NCBI GenBank assembly: GCA_026416875.1
Contig: JAOAEI010000004.1
Location: 1-58,444 of the forward strand
Direction of reading: 5' to 3'
Source: Caloramator sp.
GTDB lineage: Bacteria > Bacillota > Clostridia > Clostridiales > Caloramatoraceae
Length of the DNA: 58,444 nt
The notes under the pieces are model-generated. The model saw only the letters and a list, made by a program, of their open reading frames with translations, was not told where the DNA came from and made no database searches. Both the position numbers and the translations under genes were made by a program. Of the stretch, positions 51,125 through 58,444 are shown in pieces. Position 1 is the stretch's first letter; each line of letters begins with the position of its first letter.

Positions 51125-51364
51125 ATGCTTATATGTCCTATTTGTAATGGACTTAATGATTATAATAAGAAATGTCCATTGTGTGGGAACAGGATGGAGA
51201 TTTTAGATAGGATTGAGAATTATTATGACAGTTATTCTGCTGACCTGCCGTATGAAATTACCGATCTTAATGATGGTGATCCAAGTTATATTTGTAAGCA
51301 TATAATTATGTGCCCAAGTTGTGGTTATAGGGATGTAGAGGGAATTTATAATATTCAAAAATAA
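51125..51364 (+). CDS. Small zinc-ribbon protein, unknown function
   Basis: ATG 51125 after AAGGGGTG gives 79 residues. It has three Cys pairs: CPIC (residues 4-7), CPLC (17-20), then CPSC near 67 with CKH at about 59. The middle is acidic (YEITDLNDGDPSY). A treble-clef or two zinc ribbons, probably structural. I do not recognise a named family. It follows rubredoxin but has a terminator between. Confidence 0.75.
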   Translation: MLICPICNGLNDYNKKCPLCGNRMEILDRIENYYDSYSADLPYEITDLNDGDPSYICKHIIMCPSCGYRDVEGIYNIQK

Positions 51365-51453
51365 TAATACTTTACAATGCTTTGATAATAATTATATAAT
51401 AAATTAAACATTATTTTTGTTTTTTATTTTAATATTTTATGGGGGAGGGTAAT

Positions 51454-52347
51454 GTGACTAATTTAATAAAATCTTATCAGGAAGCATATGATAAAGCCTT
51501 TGTAAAATTAAAAAATAATTCTAATGTTATCGCTGTAATCGTTTATGGAAGTATTGTTTCAGGTGATATTTGGGAAGAATCGGATATAGATTTTTTTGTT
51601 ATAACAAGGGAGCAAAATAAATTATTAAATATATACAGTAAAATCAATAATGTTCCCATTCAGGTTAATTATATGTCAAAGGAAATTTTTATTAAGTCTT
51701 ATACCAACCTGTTAAAGGGAGGAACCTTCCATAAGGCCTTCTTTACAGGGAAATTAGTTTATTGCCTTGATGATGAAATTAAGGAACTTTTTAATTCAAT
51801 TAGGTTTTACTATGATAGGGATAGAAACATTAGAAATCTTGAGATATTATGTAATATTTTTAACTGCTTACATTATTCAAGAAAATATTACTATACAGGA
51901 AAATATGAAACTTCCTTTCAATGGATAGTGGATCTTATTACAAATTTTGCTAGGCTTCAGTTAAATGTAAAAGGATATATAACCGATAAGGATATTTTAT
52001 CCTTTGCCGTGAGCATGGATGAGGAAGTAGATAAGCTCTTTAATATATTAAACACACAACAATCTTTAAAGGAAAAGATATATACTGTTCTTGATACTAT
52101 TGAAAAATATCTCGATCAGAATATTTCTACTCTTGCTCTGCCTGTTATCGAATTTTTAAAGGAAAAAAAGCAACTTTTATCAATTCATGATATTAAAAAT
52201 TCTCCAGAATTTAAACAGTTAAATGGAGATTTGAATTATCTTTTAGATTATTTAGCACAAAAGGGATTAATCAATCAATCTTTGAGAAGTTTTACAACAT
52301 ATGGTGATGAGGAGCTTATTGAGGAGCTTGTTTATTATGTTTATTGA
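51454..52347 (+). CDS. Nucleotidyltransferase-domain protein
   Basis: GTG 51454 (GGGGAGGG at 51442-51449) is preferred over an ATG at 51439 that overlaps this SD; 297 residues. The N-terminal 100 residues form a minimal nucleotidyltransferase with VYGSIVSGDIWEESDIDFFVIT (Gly-Ser at 32-33, metal Asp44 and Asp46). The remaining two thirds are helical, like HEPN-type or antibiotic adenylyltransferase C-terminal domains. The reaction could be AMP transfer to a small molecule or protein. The end overlaps the start of the DegV gene's longer frame. Substrate unknown. Confidence 0.75.
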   Translation: MTNLIKSYQEAYDKAFVKLKNNSNVIAVIVYGSIVSGDIWEESDIDFFVITREQNKLLNIYSKINNVPIQVNYMSKEIFIKSYTNLLKGGTFHKAFFTGKLVYCLDDEIKELFNSIRFYYDRDRNIRNLEILCNIFNCLHYSRKYYYTGKYETSFQWIVDLITNFARLQLNVKGYITDKDILSFAVSMDEEVDKLFNILNTQQSLKEKIYTVLDTIEKYLDQNISTLALPVIEFLKEKKQLLSIHDIKNSPEFKQLNGDLNYLLDYLAQKGLINQSLRSFTTYGDEELIEELVYYVY

Positions 52348-52361
52348 TTTGGAGGTGGACC

Positions 52362-53207
52362 ATGAAAAAAATTAAAATAATTGCCGATAGCGGCTGTGAT
52401 CTTGAAAGGGATTATGCAGAAGAGCTTGGAGTTTATATCATTCCTATGCTTGTATATTTTGGTGAAGAGGCTTTTTATGATAGAGTTACTATGACTACTG
52501 AAGAATTCTATGAAAAGCTAAAGACCTTTAAAGATCTTCCAAAAACGACTCAGATAACTCCAGCAAGGTTTATGGAAGTCTTTAAAAAGTTTTTGGATGA
52601 AGGATATCATATAATTTATATAAGTTTTTCCTCCGGTCTTTCAGGAACATATCAGTCTGCCCTTGTTGCAAGGGAAGAACTTGGCGAGGAAAATATAGAT
52701 GTTATCGATTCAAAGGGAGCTTCAGTTGGATATGGCCTTATTGTTAGAGAGGCTGCTTTGATGGTTAAGGAAGGAAAAACTAAGGAGGAAATTATTGATA
52801 GAGTAGTCTACATGAGGGACAGGATGGAGTATATATTTGCCGTTGGAAATCTTGAAATGTTAAAAAGGGGAGGAAGAATTTCAAGCTCTAAGGCTCTTAT
52901 AGGTAATTTATTGAATATTAAGCCTATTTTGCAGTTTGATAACGGATATATCGTTCCCTATGATAAAGTGAGGGGGGAAAAGGCGATTATAAAGAAAATG
53001 ATTGAAACGATGCAGGAGAGGGGATACGAATTAGATAAACAGGTTATAGGTCTAAATTATTCAAGGAATTTAGATTTTTGCATGCAGCTTAAGGAAGAAA
53101 TAGAAAAAACCTTTAATGTTAAGGAATTCGTTATATCAGAAATTGGTCCAACGATAGGAAGCCATGTTGGTGAAGGAACTACATCAGTTTTCTTTATGAG
53201 AAAATAG
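52362..53207 (+). CDS. DegV family fatty-acid-binding protein
   Basis: ATG 52362 (GGAGGTGG before it) gives 281 residues. Motifs are KIIADSGCDL, TTQITPARFMEVFKKF, ISFSSGLSGTYQSA and LKRGGRISSSKALIG. DegV (FakB-like) proteins bind fatty acids and hand them to an acyl kinase. It lies 14 bases after the nucleotidyltransferase gene and eight before the MocR gene, consistent with one transcript. No fakA (DhaK-like) gene is in the window. Confidence 0.93.
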   Translation: MKKIKIIADSGCDLERDYAEELGVYIIPMLVYFGEEAFYDRVTMTTEEFYEKLKTFKDLPKTTQITPARFMEVFKKFLDEGYHIIYISFSSGLSGTYQSALVAREELGEENIDVIDSKGASVGYGLIVREAALMVKEGKTKEEIIDRVVYMRDRMEYIFAVGNLEMLKRGGRISSSKALIGNLLNIKPILQFDNGYIVPYDKVRGEKAIIKKMIETMQERGYELDKQVIGLNYSRNLDFCMQLKEEIEKTFNVKEFVISEIGPTIGSHVGEGTTSVFFMRK

Positions 53208-53215
53208 GTGGTCTT

Positions 53216-54628
53216 ATGAAGTTTTATGAAAATATAAAGCTAGATGAGCTTTCTAATGAGCCTAAATATATTCAGCTCTATGAGATTTTAAAAAATCTAA
53301 TTGAGGAAGGTGCCATAAAACCTGATGAAAAGCTTCCTACAATAAGGGAACTTTCTAAAAAACTTAGCGTAAATACTGTTACAGTTGTAAATGCATATAA
53401 GCTTTTAGAACAGAAGGGATATGTCTATACAAAGGTAGGAAGTGGAACTTTTGTAGCAAAGCAGAAATATGAAAGGATTCAGGTTTTTTCTGAAAATCCT
53501 TTAGCATTTAATATAAAAAGGGAAGAAAATGATGAAGGCATAAATTTTTCCACGTTAACACCACAAAGTAGTCTTTTTCCCGTTGAAGACTTTAAGTCTG
53601 TCATAAATCGGGTTTTAGATAGGGATGGAGCTAGTGCCTTTAATTATGTTGAGCCTCAGGGATATGAACCTTTAAGGGAATCTATATGGAATTATCTAAA
53701 GGAATGCGGAGTTGAATGTGAAATAGATAATATTAGCATTATTTCAGGTGCACAGCAGGGAATAGACCTTGTGGCAAAGGTTCTTGTTAATTTTAATGAT
53801 ACTATTATTATTGAAAGTCCTACCTATACAGGTGCGGCAGCTATATTTAAAAATAGAGGGGCAAACATTATAGAAATTCCAATTAAGGATGATGGATTAG
53901 ATCTTAATGAGCTTGAGGAGGTCCTAAGAAGGCATAGAGTTAAACTTATTTATGTAATGCCTAATTTTCAGAATCCTACGTCTATTACCTATAGCGTTGA
54001 AAAGAAATTAGAACTTATAAACTTGGCGTTAAAATATAATACATATATTTTAGAGGATGATTTTTTAACTGAGATTAACTTTTTAAATAAGCCTAATGAA
54101 CCTTTAAAGGCCCTTGATTTTTGCGATAGAGTAATTTTTATTAAAAGTTTTTCAAAGATTTTCATGCCAGGTCTTAGACTTGCAGTGATAGTATCTCCCT
54201 TTAATATATCTAGAAATTTAGTTTTTGCAAAACAAAATACTGATATTTCAACATCAAGTTTAATTCAAAGGGCCTTTGATTTATATCTTAGGCAAGGCTT
54301 ATGGACAAGGCATTTAAATAATATTAAGGATATTTATTTCAAAAGATACTGCTTAATGAAGGAAAAGCTAAGTGAAATTAAGGGTATAAGATTTAAAGAT
54401 CCTAAAGGTGGAATTCATTTTTGGATTGAATCAGACTTGGATTCAACTATAATAGCATATAATGCAAAGAAAAGGGGCATTTCAATAGCTCCTGGTAGAG
54501 CTTTTTATCTTGATTCAAGAAGCAGTAATAATTTTAGATTAAGTTTTGCCCAAACGGATTATGATGGGATAACAAAGGGGATAAATATTTTAAAAGAGAT
54601 TTTTGATGAAATAAAAATGCCAGGGTAA
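53216..54628 (+). CDS. MocR/GntR-type regulator with aminotransferase domain
   Basis: A 470-residue fusion. Residues about 15-85 are a GntR winged helix (QLYEILKNLIEEGAIKPDEKLPTIRELSKKLSVNTVTVVNAYKLLEQKGYV). The rest is a class I aminotransferase fold: GAQQGIDLVAKVL, PTYTGAAAIF, and FIKSFSKIFMPGLRLAV holding the PLP lysine, with a late RLSFA motif. MocR proteins are usually transcription factors regulating PLP, GABA or amino-acid genes, but a true aminotransferase cannot be excluded. Spacing suggests operon with degV. Confidence 0.9.
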   Translation: MKFYENIKLDELSNEPKYIQLYEILKNLIEEGAIKPDEKLPTIRELSKKLSVNTVTVVNAYKLLEQKGYVYTKVGSGTFVAKQKYERIQVFSENPLAFNIKREENDEGINFSTLTPQSSLFPVEDFKSVINRVLDRDGASAFNYVEPQGYEPLRESIWNYLKECGVECEIDNISIISGAQQGIDLVAKVLVNFNDTIIIESPTYTGAAAIFKNRGANIIEIPIKDDGLDLNELEEVLRRHRVKLIYVMPNFQNPTSITYSVEKKLELINLALKYNTYILEDDFLTEINFLNKPNEPLKALDFCDRVIFIKSFSKIFMPGLRLAVIVSPFNISRNLVFAKQNTDISTSSLIQRAFDLYLRQGLWTRHLNNIKDIYFKRYCLMKEKLSEIKGIRFKDPKGGIHFWIESDLDSTIIAYNAKKRGISIAPGRAFYLDSRSSNNFRLSFAQTDYDGITKGINILKEIFDEIKMPG

Positions 54629-54642
54629 TCCCTGGCAATTTA
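54615..54642. terminator. Bidirectional terminator MocR / DUF1858
   Basis: TGCCAGGG TAAT CCCTGGCA hairpin, containing the MocR stop and followed by ATTTATT. Confidence 0.75.
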
Positions 54643-54837
54643 TTAGCCTTTTATAGCTTCGTTTAAATCTTTTAACATAGCATCTAGATTAATTCCATGG
54701 GCCATAGCGCCTTGTTCTAAAGTTTCATATCTAGCTGCTATGCAACCTAAACAACCCATGCCGTATTTAGCAAAAACTTGAGCTGTTTGAGGATATTTTT
54801 GAACTATTTCAATTATACCCATATCTTTTGTAATCAT
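54643..54837 (-). CDS. DUF1858 domain protein
   Basis: A 64-residue protein transcribed leftward: MITKDMGIIEIVQKYPQTA, then GMGCLGCIAARYETLEQGAMAHGI with a CxxC pair. This is the DUF1858 family (often called hydrid-cluster-associated or disulfide-type). The CxxC may bind metal or be redox active, and the function is unknown. The SD is AGGAGG (rc at 54846-54851). It is monocistronic. Confidence 0.88.
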   Translation of the reverse strand: MITKDMGIIEIVQKYPQTAQVFAKYGMGCLGCIAARYETLEQGAMAHGINLDAMLKDLNEAIKG

Positions 54838-54962
54838 AGGGTCTAACCTCCTTAAATAATATTTAAGCTTAATTTATCTTAACATATATTTCTTAAAAAA
54901 ACAACTATATTAGTTAACATTAAATTTTATTGTTTACAAAAATTTCTTTCTGAGGTGAGAGG

Positions 54963-55619
54963 ATGTTTAAGGAAGATTGGACAGTCTTAAGGCAAGCTGA
55001 GGTTTCATTCGAAGAAAAGAAATCAATATTTATCTGCAACATAAAAAGGGTCAAAAATGAAGAGGAGGCTATGGAGTTTATAAATTCTATAAGAGAAAAA
55101 TATAAGGATGCTACCCATAATGTTTATGCCTATATAACTAATAATGGAATATCGATGAGATATTCGGACGATGGTGAGCCACAGGGAACTGCTGGACCGC
55201 CGGTTTTGGAGGTTTTAAAGAGGGAAAATCTTAATGATGTTGCAGTTGTTGTCACAAGGTATTTTGGTGGAACTCTTTTAGGTGCGGGAGGACTCGTAAG
55301 GGCGTATAGTGCCTCCTGCAAACAAGGGGTGGATGCTGCAGGCAAAGTAAAAAGAAAAAGGGGAATAAAGTTTTCTCTAATTTTAGATTATGAAAAATAT
55401 GGAAAAGTAAATTATTATCTTCAAAGTAAAAACATAAAAATTCTAGATGTTGAATACTTAGAAAATATACGGATACAGGGTGTATGTTTGGAAGAAGAAT
55501 TTGAAAAAATTCACTCAGATATAATTGAAATAATGGGGGGAAATGATATAATTAAAGTTACAGATAATAATTTAGTCTTTGTAGATGAAGCAGAAAGGAT
55601 TATGGAGGTGCAAGAATAA
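54963..55619 (+). CDS. YigZ/IMPACT family protein (UPF0029)
   Basis: A 218-residue protein with the IMPACT N-terminal signature: ATHNVYAYI, YSDDGEPQGTAGPPVLEVLKRENLNDVAVVVTRYFGGTLLGAGGLVRAYS, and a C-terminal DUF1949-like domain. Eukaryotic relatives (IMPACT, YIH1) control Gcn2; bacterial YigZ binds nucleic acids or other ligands, role unclear. ATG follows GAGGTGAGAGG. The TAATG overlap couples it to the CoA-binding protein gene. Confidence 0.92.
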   Translation: MFKEDWTVLRQAEVSFEEKKSIFICNIKRVKNEEEAMEFINSIREKYKDATHNVYAYITNNGISMRYSDDGEPQGTAGPPVLEVLKRENLNDVAVVVTRYFGGTLLGAGGLVRAYSASCKQGVDAAGKVKRKRGIKFSLILDYEKYGKVNYYLQSKNIKILDVEYLENIRIQGVCLEEEFEKIHSDIIEIMGGNDIIKVTDNNLVFVDEAERIMEVQE

Positions 55620-55993
55620 TGAATATTAATGTTTTTAAAGAAAAGAAGGTTTGGGCTGTTGTCGGCAGTGTATCTAACAAGGAAAAGTTTGCTTACAAAA
55701 TCTATAATTTTTTAAAAAATAAGGGGTATAGGGTATATGCTGTAGATCCAAAGGGACTTGATGTGGATGGTGAAAAGTCGTATAAATCACTATTGGACTT
55801 ACCAGAGGTTCCGGAAGCTGTGGATATGGTTATAAATCCAGCCTTAGGTGGAAGTTATGTAGATGAAGCAAATCAATTAAACATTAAATATATATGGTTC
55901 CAGCCTGGGGCAGAAAGCATGGAACTTATAGAAAAGGCTAAAAACTTTGGTATGGAAGTTGTATATAGCCATTGCGTAATGAAGGAATTTTAA
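55619..55993 (+). CDS. CoA-binding domain protein (YccU-like)
   Basis: A 124-residue single Rossmann-like CoA-binding domain: VWAVVGSVSNKEKFAYKIYNFLKNKGYRVYAVDPKG, DLPEVPEAVDMVINP, and IWFQPGAESMELIEKAKNFGMEVVYSHCVM. It lacks the ligase domains of acetyl-CoA synthetases. Regulatory or CoA-sensing role is inferred. Its start overlaps the YigZ stop by one base. Confidence 0.9.
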   Translation: MNINVFKEKKVWAVVGSVSNKEKFAYKIYNFLKNKGYRVYAVDPKGLDVDGEKSYKSLLDLPEVPEAVDMVINPALGGSYVDEANQLNIKYIWFQPGAESMELIEKAKNFGMEVVYSHCVMKEF

Positions 55994-56027
55994 AAATCCC
56001 ACCGTCAGTTATGACGGTGGGATTTTT
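55992..56027. terminator. Bidirectional terminator CoA-binding / TauE-like genes
   Basis: Perfect 16-bp stem AAAAATCCCACCGTCA / TGACGGTGGGATTTTT with GTTA loop. Confidence 0.9.
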
Positions 56028-56376
56028 CTTTTTTGCTCAAATAAATCTCATACGCACCCATAAAAAGAAGAAATACGCCAAACATTTTCTTTAATAGGGT
56101 TGAACCTAAACTAACAGCTAGAAGGGAACCTATAATTGAACCGATAATCCCCAAAATGATAAGAGTTTTTAACACATTTTTTTCTATGTTACCCTGCTTA
56201 ATGTGGGTATACAAAGCTACAATTGCCGTAGGAATGAATATGAGAAGATTGGTGCTTTGGGCAATTTGCTGCTTTACATTTAAAAATATGATTAAAGCAG
56301 GTATTAAAATTGTTCCTCCTCCAATTCCCATTCCACTAATAATTCCAGAAATTAAGCTTATAATAAAAATAATCAC
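56005..56376 (-). CDS. Half-size TauE/SafE membrane protein (second of pair)
   Basis: A 123-residue membrane protein from GTG 56376 with about four helices. It has the repeat-specific motif GIISGMGIGGGTILIPALIIF and the ending helix GVFLLFMGAYEIYLSKK. A complete TauE/SafE transporter (about 250 residues) has two such units. The start overlaps the stop of the upstream half (GTGA), so the two should be made together, probably as a heterodimer. Transport of a sulfur or organic anion is inferred from family. Confidence 0.82.
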   Translation of the reverse strand: MIIFIISLISGIISGMGIGGGTILIPALIIFLNVKQQIAQSTNLLIFIPTAIVALYTHIKQGNIEKNVLKTLIILGIIGSIIGSLLAVSLGSTLLKKMFGVFLLFMGAYEIYLSKKEKSHRHN

Positions 56377-56732
56377 TTAAAAAACACCATCCTTATTCCT
56401 GCGATTATCATAAATATTCCAAAGATTAACTTTAAAGTTCCGTCAGTAAATTTGTTAAGTATCTTTGCACCGATGTATCCGCCAATTATGTTGGCTATTA
56501 CAACTTTAAAGGTTAAGTTCCAGTCTACAAGGGATTTTGAAATATAAAAAACTGAGCTTATTATTGAAAGGGGAAAGATTATTGCAATAGCAGTTGCATG
56601 GGCTTTATGCTGTTCTATTTTTAGAACGTGGTTCATGGCAGGAACTAGTAATGTTCCGCCACCAGCACCAAAAAGTCCATTACATATTCCTGTTAAAAGG
56701 CCTATTATATAAATTTTTATCTTATCCTTCAT
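56373..56732 (-). CDS. Half-size TauE/SafE membrane protein (first of pair)
   Basis: A 119-residue membrane protein, ATG 56732 behind AGGTGAT, with about four helices and the repeat motif GICNGLFGAGGGTLLVPAMNHVL, then FKVVIANIIGGYIGAKIL and GIFMIIAGIRM. Both proteins start with an intact N-terminal repeat motif and have their own ribosome-binding region, so they are not pieces of one gene broken by a frameshift. See the partner at 56005-56376. Confidence 0.82.
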   Translation of the reverse strand: MKDKIKIYIIGLLTGICNGLFGAGGGTLLVPAMNHVLKIEQHKAHATAIAIIFPLSIISSVFYISKSLVDWNLTFKVVIANIIGGYIGAKILNKFTDGTLKLIFGIFMIIAGIRMVFFK

Positions 56733-56846
56733 TTATATCACCTATAGTTTAGTTTTTAATTTATTGATGTTTTTATACCTTACAATATTGAAAGTTATTC
56801 ATTAATATGCTAATATCTTAAAAGAAAGTTTCAGGGAGGGACACTA

Positions 56847-57578
56847 ATGTTTAACGTTGAAAGGGTTGCAATGGAACTTGTTGAATGGCTAAGGGAAAGG
56901 GTAAAGGAAGCAAATGCAAAGGGAATAGTTCTTGGACTTAGCGGCGGGGTTGATTCTGCTGTTGTAGCTGCTGCAGCAAAAAAAGCTTTCCCTATCGATA
57001 CTTTAGGAATTATAATGCCCTGCTACAGCAATCCTCAGGATGAAAAGGATGCTATTTTGCTTGCTGAAAGGTTAAATATAAAATATAAAAAAGTAGTTTT
57101 AGATGAAGTTTATGATTCGCTTTTAAAGGCTGTAGGATCAACAGGAAATGAGAATAGACTTGCCCTTGCAAATATAAAACCAAGGCTTAGAATGACCACC
57201 CTATATTATCATGCTGCACTTTTAAATTACCTTGTTGCAGGAACGGGGAATAAAAGCGAACTTACAGTTGGATATTTTACAAAATACGGCGATAGCGGAG
57301 TTGATATCCTTCCACTTGCATCCTTTGTTAAGCATGAGGTTTGGGAACTTGCAAGATATTTTAATGTTCCTGAAGAGATAATAAATAAGGCACCAAGTGC
57401 AGGTCTTTGGGAAAATCAGACGGATGAAAAGGAAATGGGCATAACATATAAAGAGCTTGATGAATATATATTAACAGGCAAAGCTTCAGAAAGAGTTAAA
57501 AATATTGTTGATGATTTAAATAGAAAAAGCCAGCATAAAAGGGAAATACCGAAAATGTTTATTCCGAGCAATAAATGA
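56847..57578 (+). CDS. nadE: NAD+ synthetase, ammonia-dependent type
   Basis: A 243-residue enzyme with the PP-loop SGGVDSA (in VLGLSGGVDSAVVAAAAKK), GTGNKSELTVGYFTKYGDSGVDILPL, and PSAGLWENQTDEKEMG, all NadE motifs. It makes NAD+ from deamido-NAD, ATP and ammonia. No glutaminase domain is present, hence the ammonia form. The SD is GGGAGGG. It precedes yebC. Confidence 0.95.
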   Translation: MFNVERVAMELVEWLRERVKEANAKGIVLGLSGGVDSAVVAAAAKKAFPIDTLGIIMPCYSNPQDEKDAILLAERLNIKYKKVVLDEVYDSLLKAVGSTGNENRLALANIKPRLRMTTLYYHAALLNYLVAGTGNKSELTVGYFTKYGDSGVDILPLASFVKHEVWELARYFNVPEEIINKAPSAGLWENQTDEKEMGITYKELDEYILTGKASERVKNIVDDLNRKSQHKREIPKMFIPSNK

Positions 57579-57619
57579 AGTAAAAATTTTTAGCAATTAT
57601 TTTAGAAGGGGGAAAATTT

Positions 57620-58360
57620 ATGGCAGGACATTCAAAATGGGCAAATATTAAACATAGAAAGGGAAAACAGGATGCTCTTAGAGGAAAACTTTTTACAAAG
57701 ATTGGTAAAGAAATTCAGGTTGCAGTAAAGGAAGGTGGACCAAATCCTGAAGCCAATCCAAGACTTAGGGATGTTATTGCAAAGGCGAAGGCAAATAATA
57801 TGCCGATGGACAATATACAAAGGGCTATTAAAAGGGCAACAGGTGAATTAAAGGATGTAAATTATGAAGAAATAATTTATGAAGGATATGGTCCAAATGG
57901 CGTTGCTGTTATTGTTCAAGCATTAACAGATAACAGAAATAGAACAGCAGGAGATGTAAGACATATATTTGAAAAATTTGGTGGCAACTTAGGGGCAACA
58001 GGCTGCGTTTCCTTCTTGTTTGAGAAAAAGGGACTAATAATCGTTGAAAAGGAAGAAGGAATTGATGAAGATTCTCTAATGATGATGGCCCTTGATGCTG
58101 GTGCTGAAGACTTTTCATCCGAAGAGGATGCATTTGAAATAACAACAGCTCCTGAGGATTTTTCAAAGGTAAGGGAGGCTTTAGAAAACAACGGTATTAA
58201 ACTTGCTTCAGCTGAAGTTTCAATGATTCCAAGCACTTATGTGGCTTTAGATGGTGAGGCTGCAGAAAAGTTTGAAAAACTTTTAGACAGACTAGAGGAG
58301 AATGATGATGTCCAAAATGTATGGCACAATGCAGAGTTCCCAGAAGGATGGGGAGAATAA
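57620..58360 (+). CDS. yebC: YebC/PmpR-type regulatory protein
   Basis: A 246-residue protein with the family start [119 protein letters not shown], and ending [12 protein letters not shown]. Known as a DNA-binding regulator and more recently implicated in relief of ribosome stalling. ATG is preceded by AGAAGGGGG. Confidence 0.95.
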   Translation: MAGHSKWANIKHRKGKQDALRGKLFTKIGKEIQVAVKEGGPNPEANPRLRDVIAKAKANNMPMDNIQRAIKRATGELKDVNYEEIIYEGYGPNGVAVIVQALTDNRNRTAGDVRHIFEKFGGNLGATGCVSFLFEKKGLIIVEKEEGIDEDSLMMMALDAGAEDFSSEEDAFEITTAPEDFSKVREALENNGIKLASAEVSMIPSTYVALDGEAAEKFEKLLDRLEENDDVQNVWHNAEFPEGWGE

Positions 58361-58388
58361 AGGAGCTGTTTATCAGCTCCTTTTTTAA
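58359..58388 (+). terminator. Terminator after yebC
   Basis: AAAGGAGCTG / CAGCTCCTTT stem with TTTAT loop and T6. Confidence 0.85.
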
Positions 58389-58401
58389 AAAGGAGAGAGT
58401 T

Positions 58402-58444
58402 ATGAAAAGAATTTTAAGCATTTTACTAGCAGGAGCAACATTGC
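58402..58444 (+). CDS. Secreted or lipoprotein gene start (3' partial)
   Basis: The window ends 14 codons into this gene. AGGAGAGAG precedes ATG, and the first residues MKRILSILLAGATL look like an export signal. Nothing more can be said. Confidence 0.6.
   Translation, partial: MKRILSILLAGATL

Noticed and set aside
56005-56732. One TauE/SafE gene split by a frameshift
   Set aside because: Each ORF has its own repeat start motif and translation start, and the overlap is a GTGA coupling, not a mid-domain break.
1-58444. CRISPR array, insertion sequence or prophage
   Set aside because: No spaced direct repeats, transposase or phage gene was seen on either strand.

Overview
The window reads as an AT-rich, low-GC Gram-positive chromosome from a spore-forming anaerobe of the Clostridia. 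Supporting this are a spoIIA/sigF operon followed by spoVAC-AD-AEb-AEa, a YunB homologue, rubredoxin, a pyridine-nucleotide-independent type of thioredoxin reductase, strong GGAGG ribosome-binding sites, AGG/AGA-rich arginine coding, and peptide/amino-acid uptake and catabolism genes. A Caloramator-like member of Clostridiaceae would fit, but the genus is a guess. No insertion sequence, prophage, CRISPR array or rRNA was seen. There is one tRNA (Gln, CTG).

Layout. (1) 1-6.2 kb: surface polysaccharide cluster with a Wzy-like polymerase (cut by the window edge), O-antigen-ligase-like protein, nucleotide-sugar dehydrogenase, GT4 glycosyltransferase, TagA/WecG transferase and polysaccharide deacetylase. 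(2) 6.2-8.9 kb: argG (start frameshifted) and argH. (3) 8.9-13.4 kb: branched-chain amino-acid ABC transporter livK-H-M-G-F. (4) 13.4-14.0 kb: PemK/MazF-type toxin-antitoxin pair with a frameshifted toxin. (5) 14.0-17.0 kb: AlaX-type tRNA editing protein and the MurJ flippase. (6) 17.0-27.5 kb: a peptide-use island with two paralogous OPT transporters, an orphan PqqD-like protein, a PepV dipeptidase (frameshifted), an XRE-cupin regulator, a DUF819 membrane protein, an M19 dipeptidase and histidine ammonia-lyase. (7) 27.6-30.4 kb: free-methionine-sulfoxide reductase, an orphan Eco57I-like DNA methyltransferase, and a 74-residue glutaredoxin with an in-frame TGA at the first active-site position plus a SECIS-like hairpin, i.e. 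a selenoprotein. (8) 30.4-33.7 kb: DUF4438 protein, TPR-like membrane protein, speE, and a yybP-ykoY (Mn2+) riboswitch ahead of a TMEM165/GDT1 exporter. (9) 33.7-38 kb: sporulation operons with recognisable sigma-H and sigma-F/G promoters. (10) 38-48.2 kb: class A PBP, GT2 glycosyltransferase, yunB, thioredoxin system, hpt, an HflX with an N-terminal JAMM-like domain, and a flavin amine oxidase. (11) 48.3-58.4 kb: tRNA-Gln and housekeeping genes (mtaD-like deaminase, phosphodiesterase, rubredoxin, DegV, MocR regulator, YigZ, CoA-binding protein, paired half-size TauE proteins, nadE, yebC).

How it fits together: the central third looks like import of peptides and amino acids, intracellular cleavage to free amino acids (PepV, M19), and catabolism of at least histidine. 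Redox maintenance is spread over a Sec-glutaredoxin, fRMsr, and a thioredoxin/flavoenzyme operon under a CsoR/CstR-like operator. Three genes (argG, the PemK toxin, pepV) each carry one single-base indel in or beside a short base run. Each is restored to family-normal length by one base, so sequencing error and real inactivation must be told apart.
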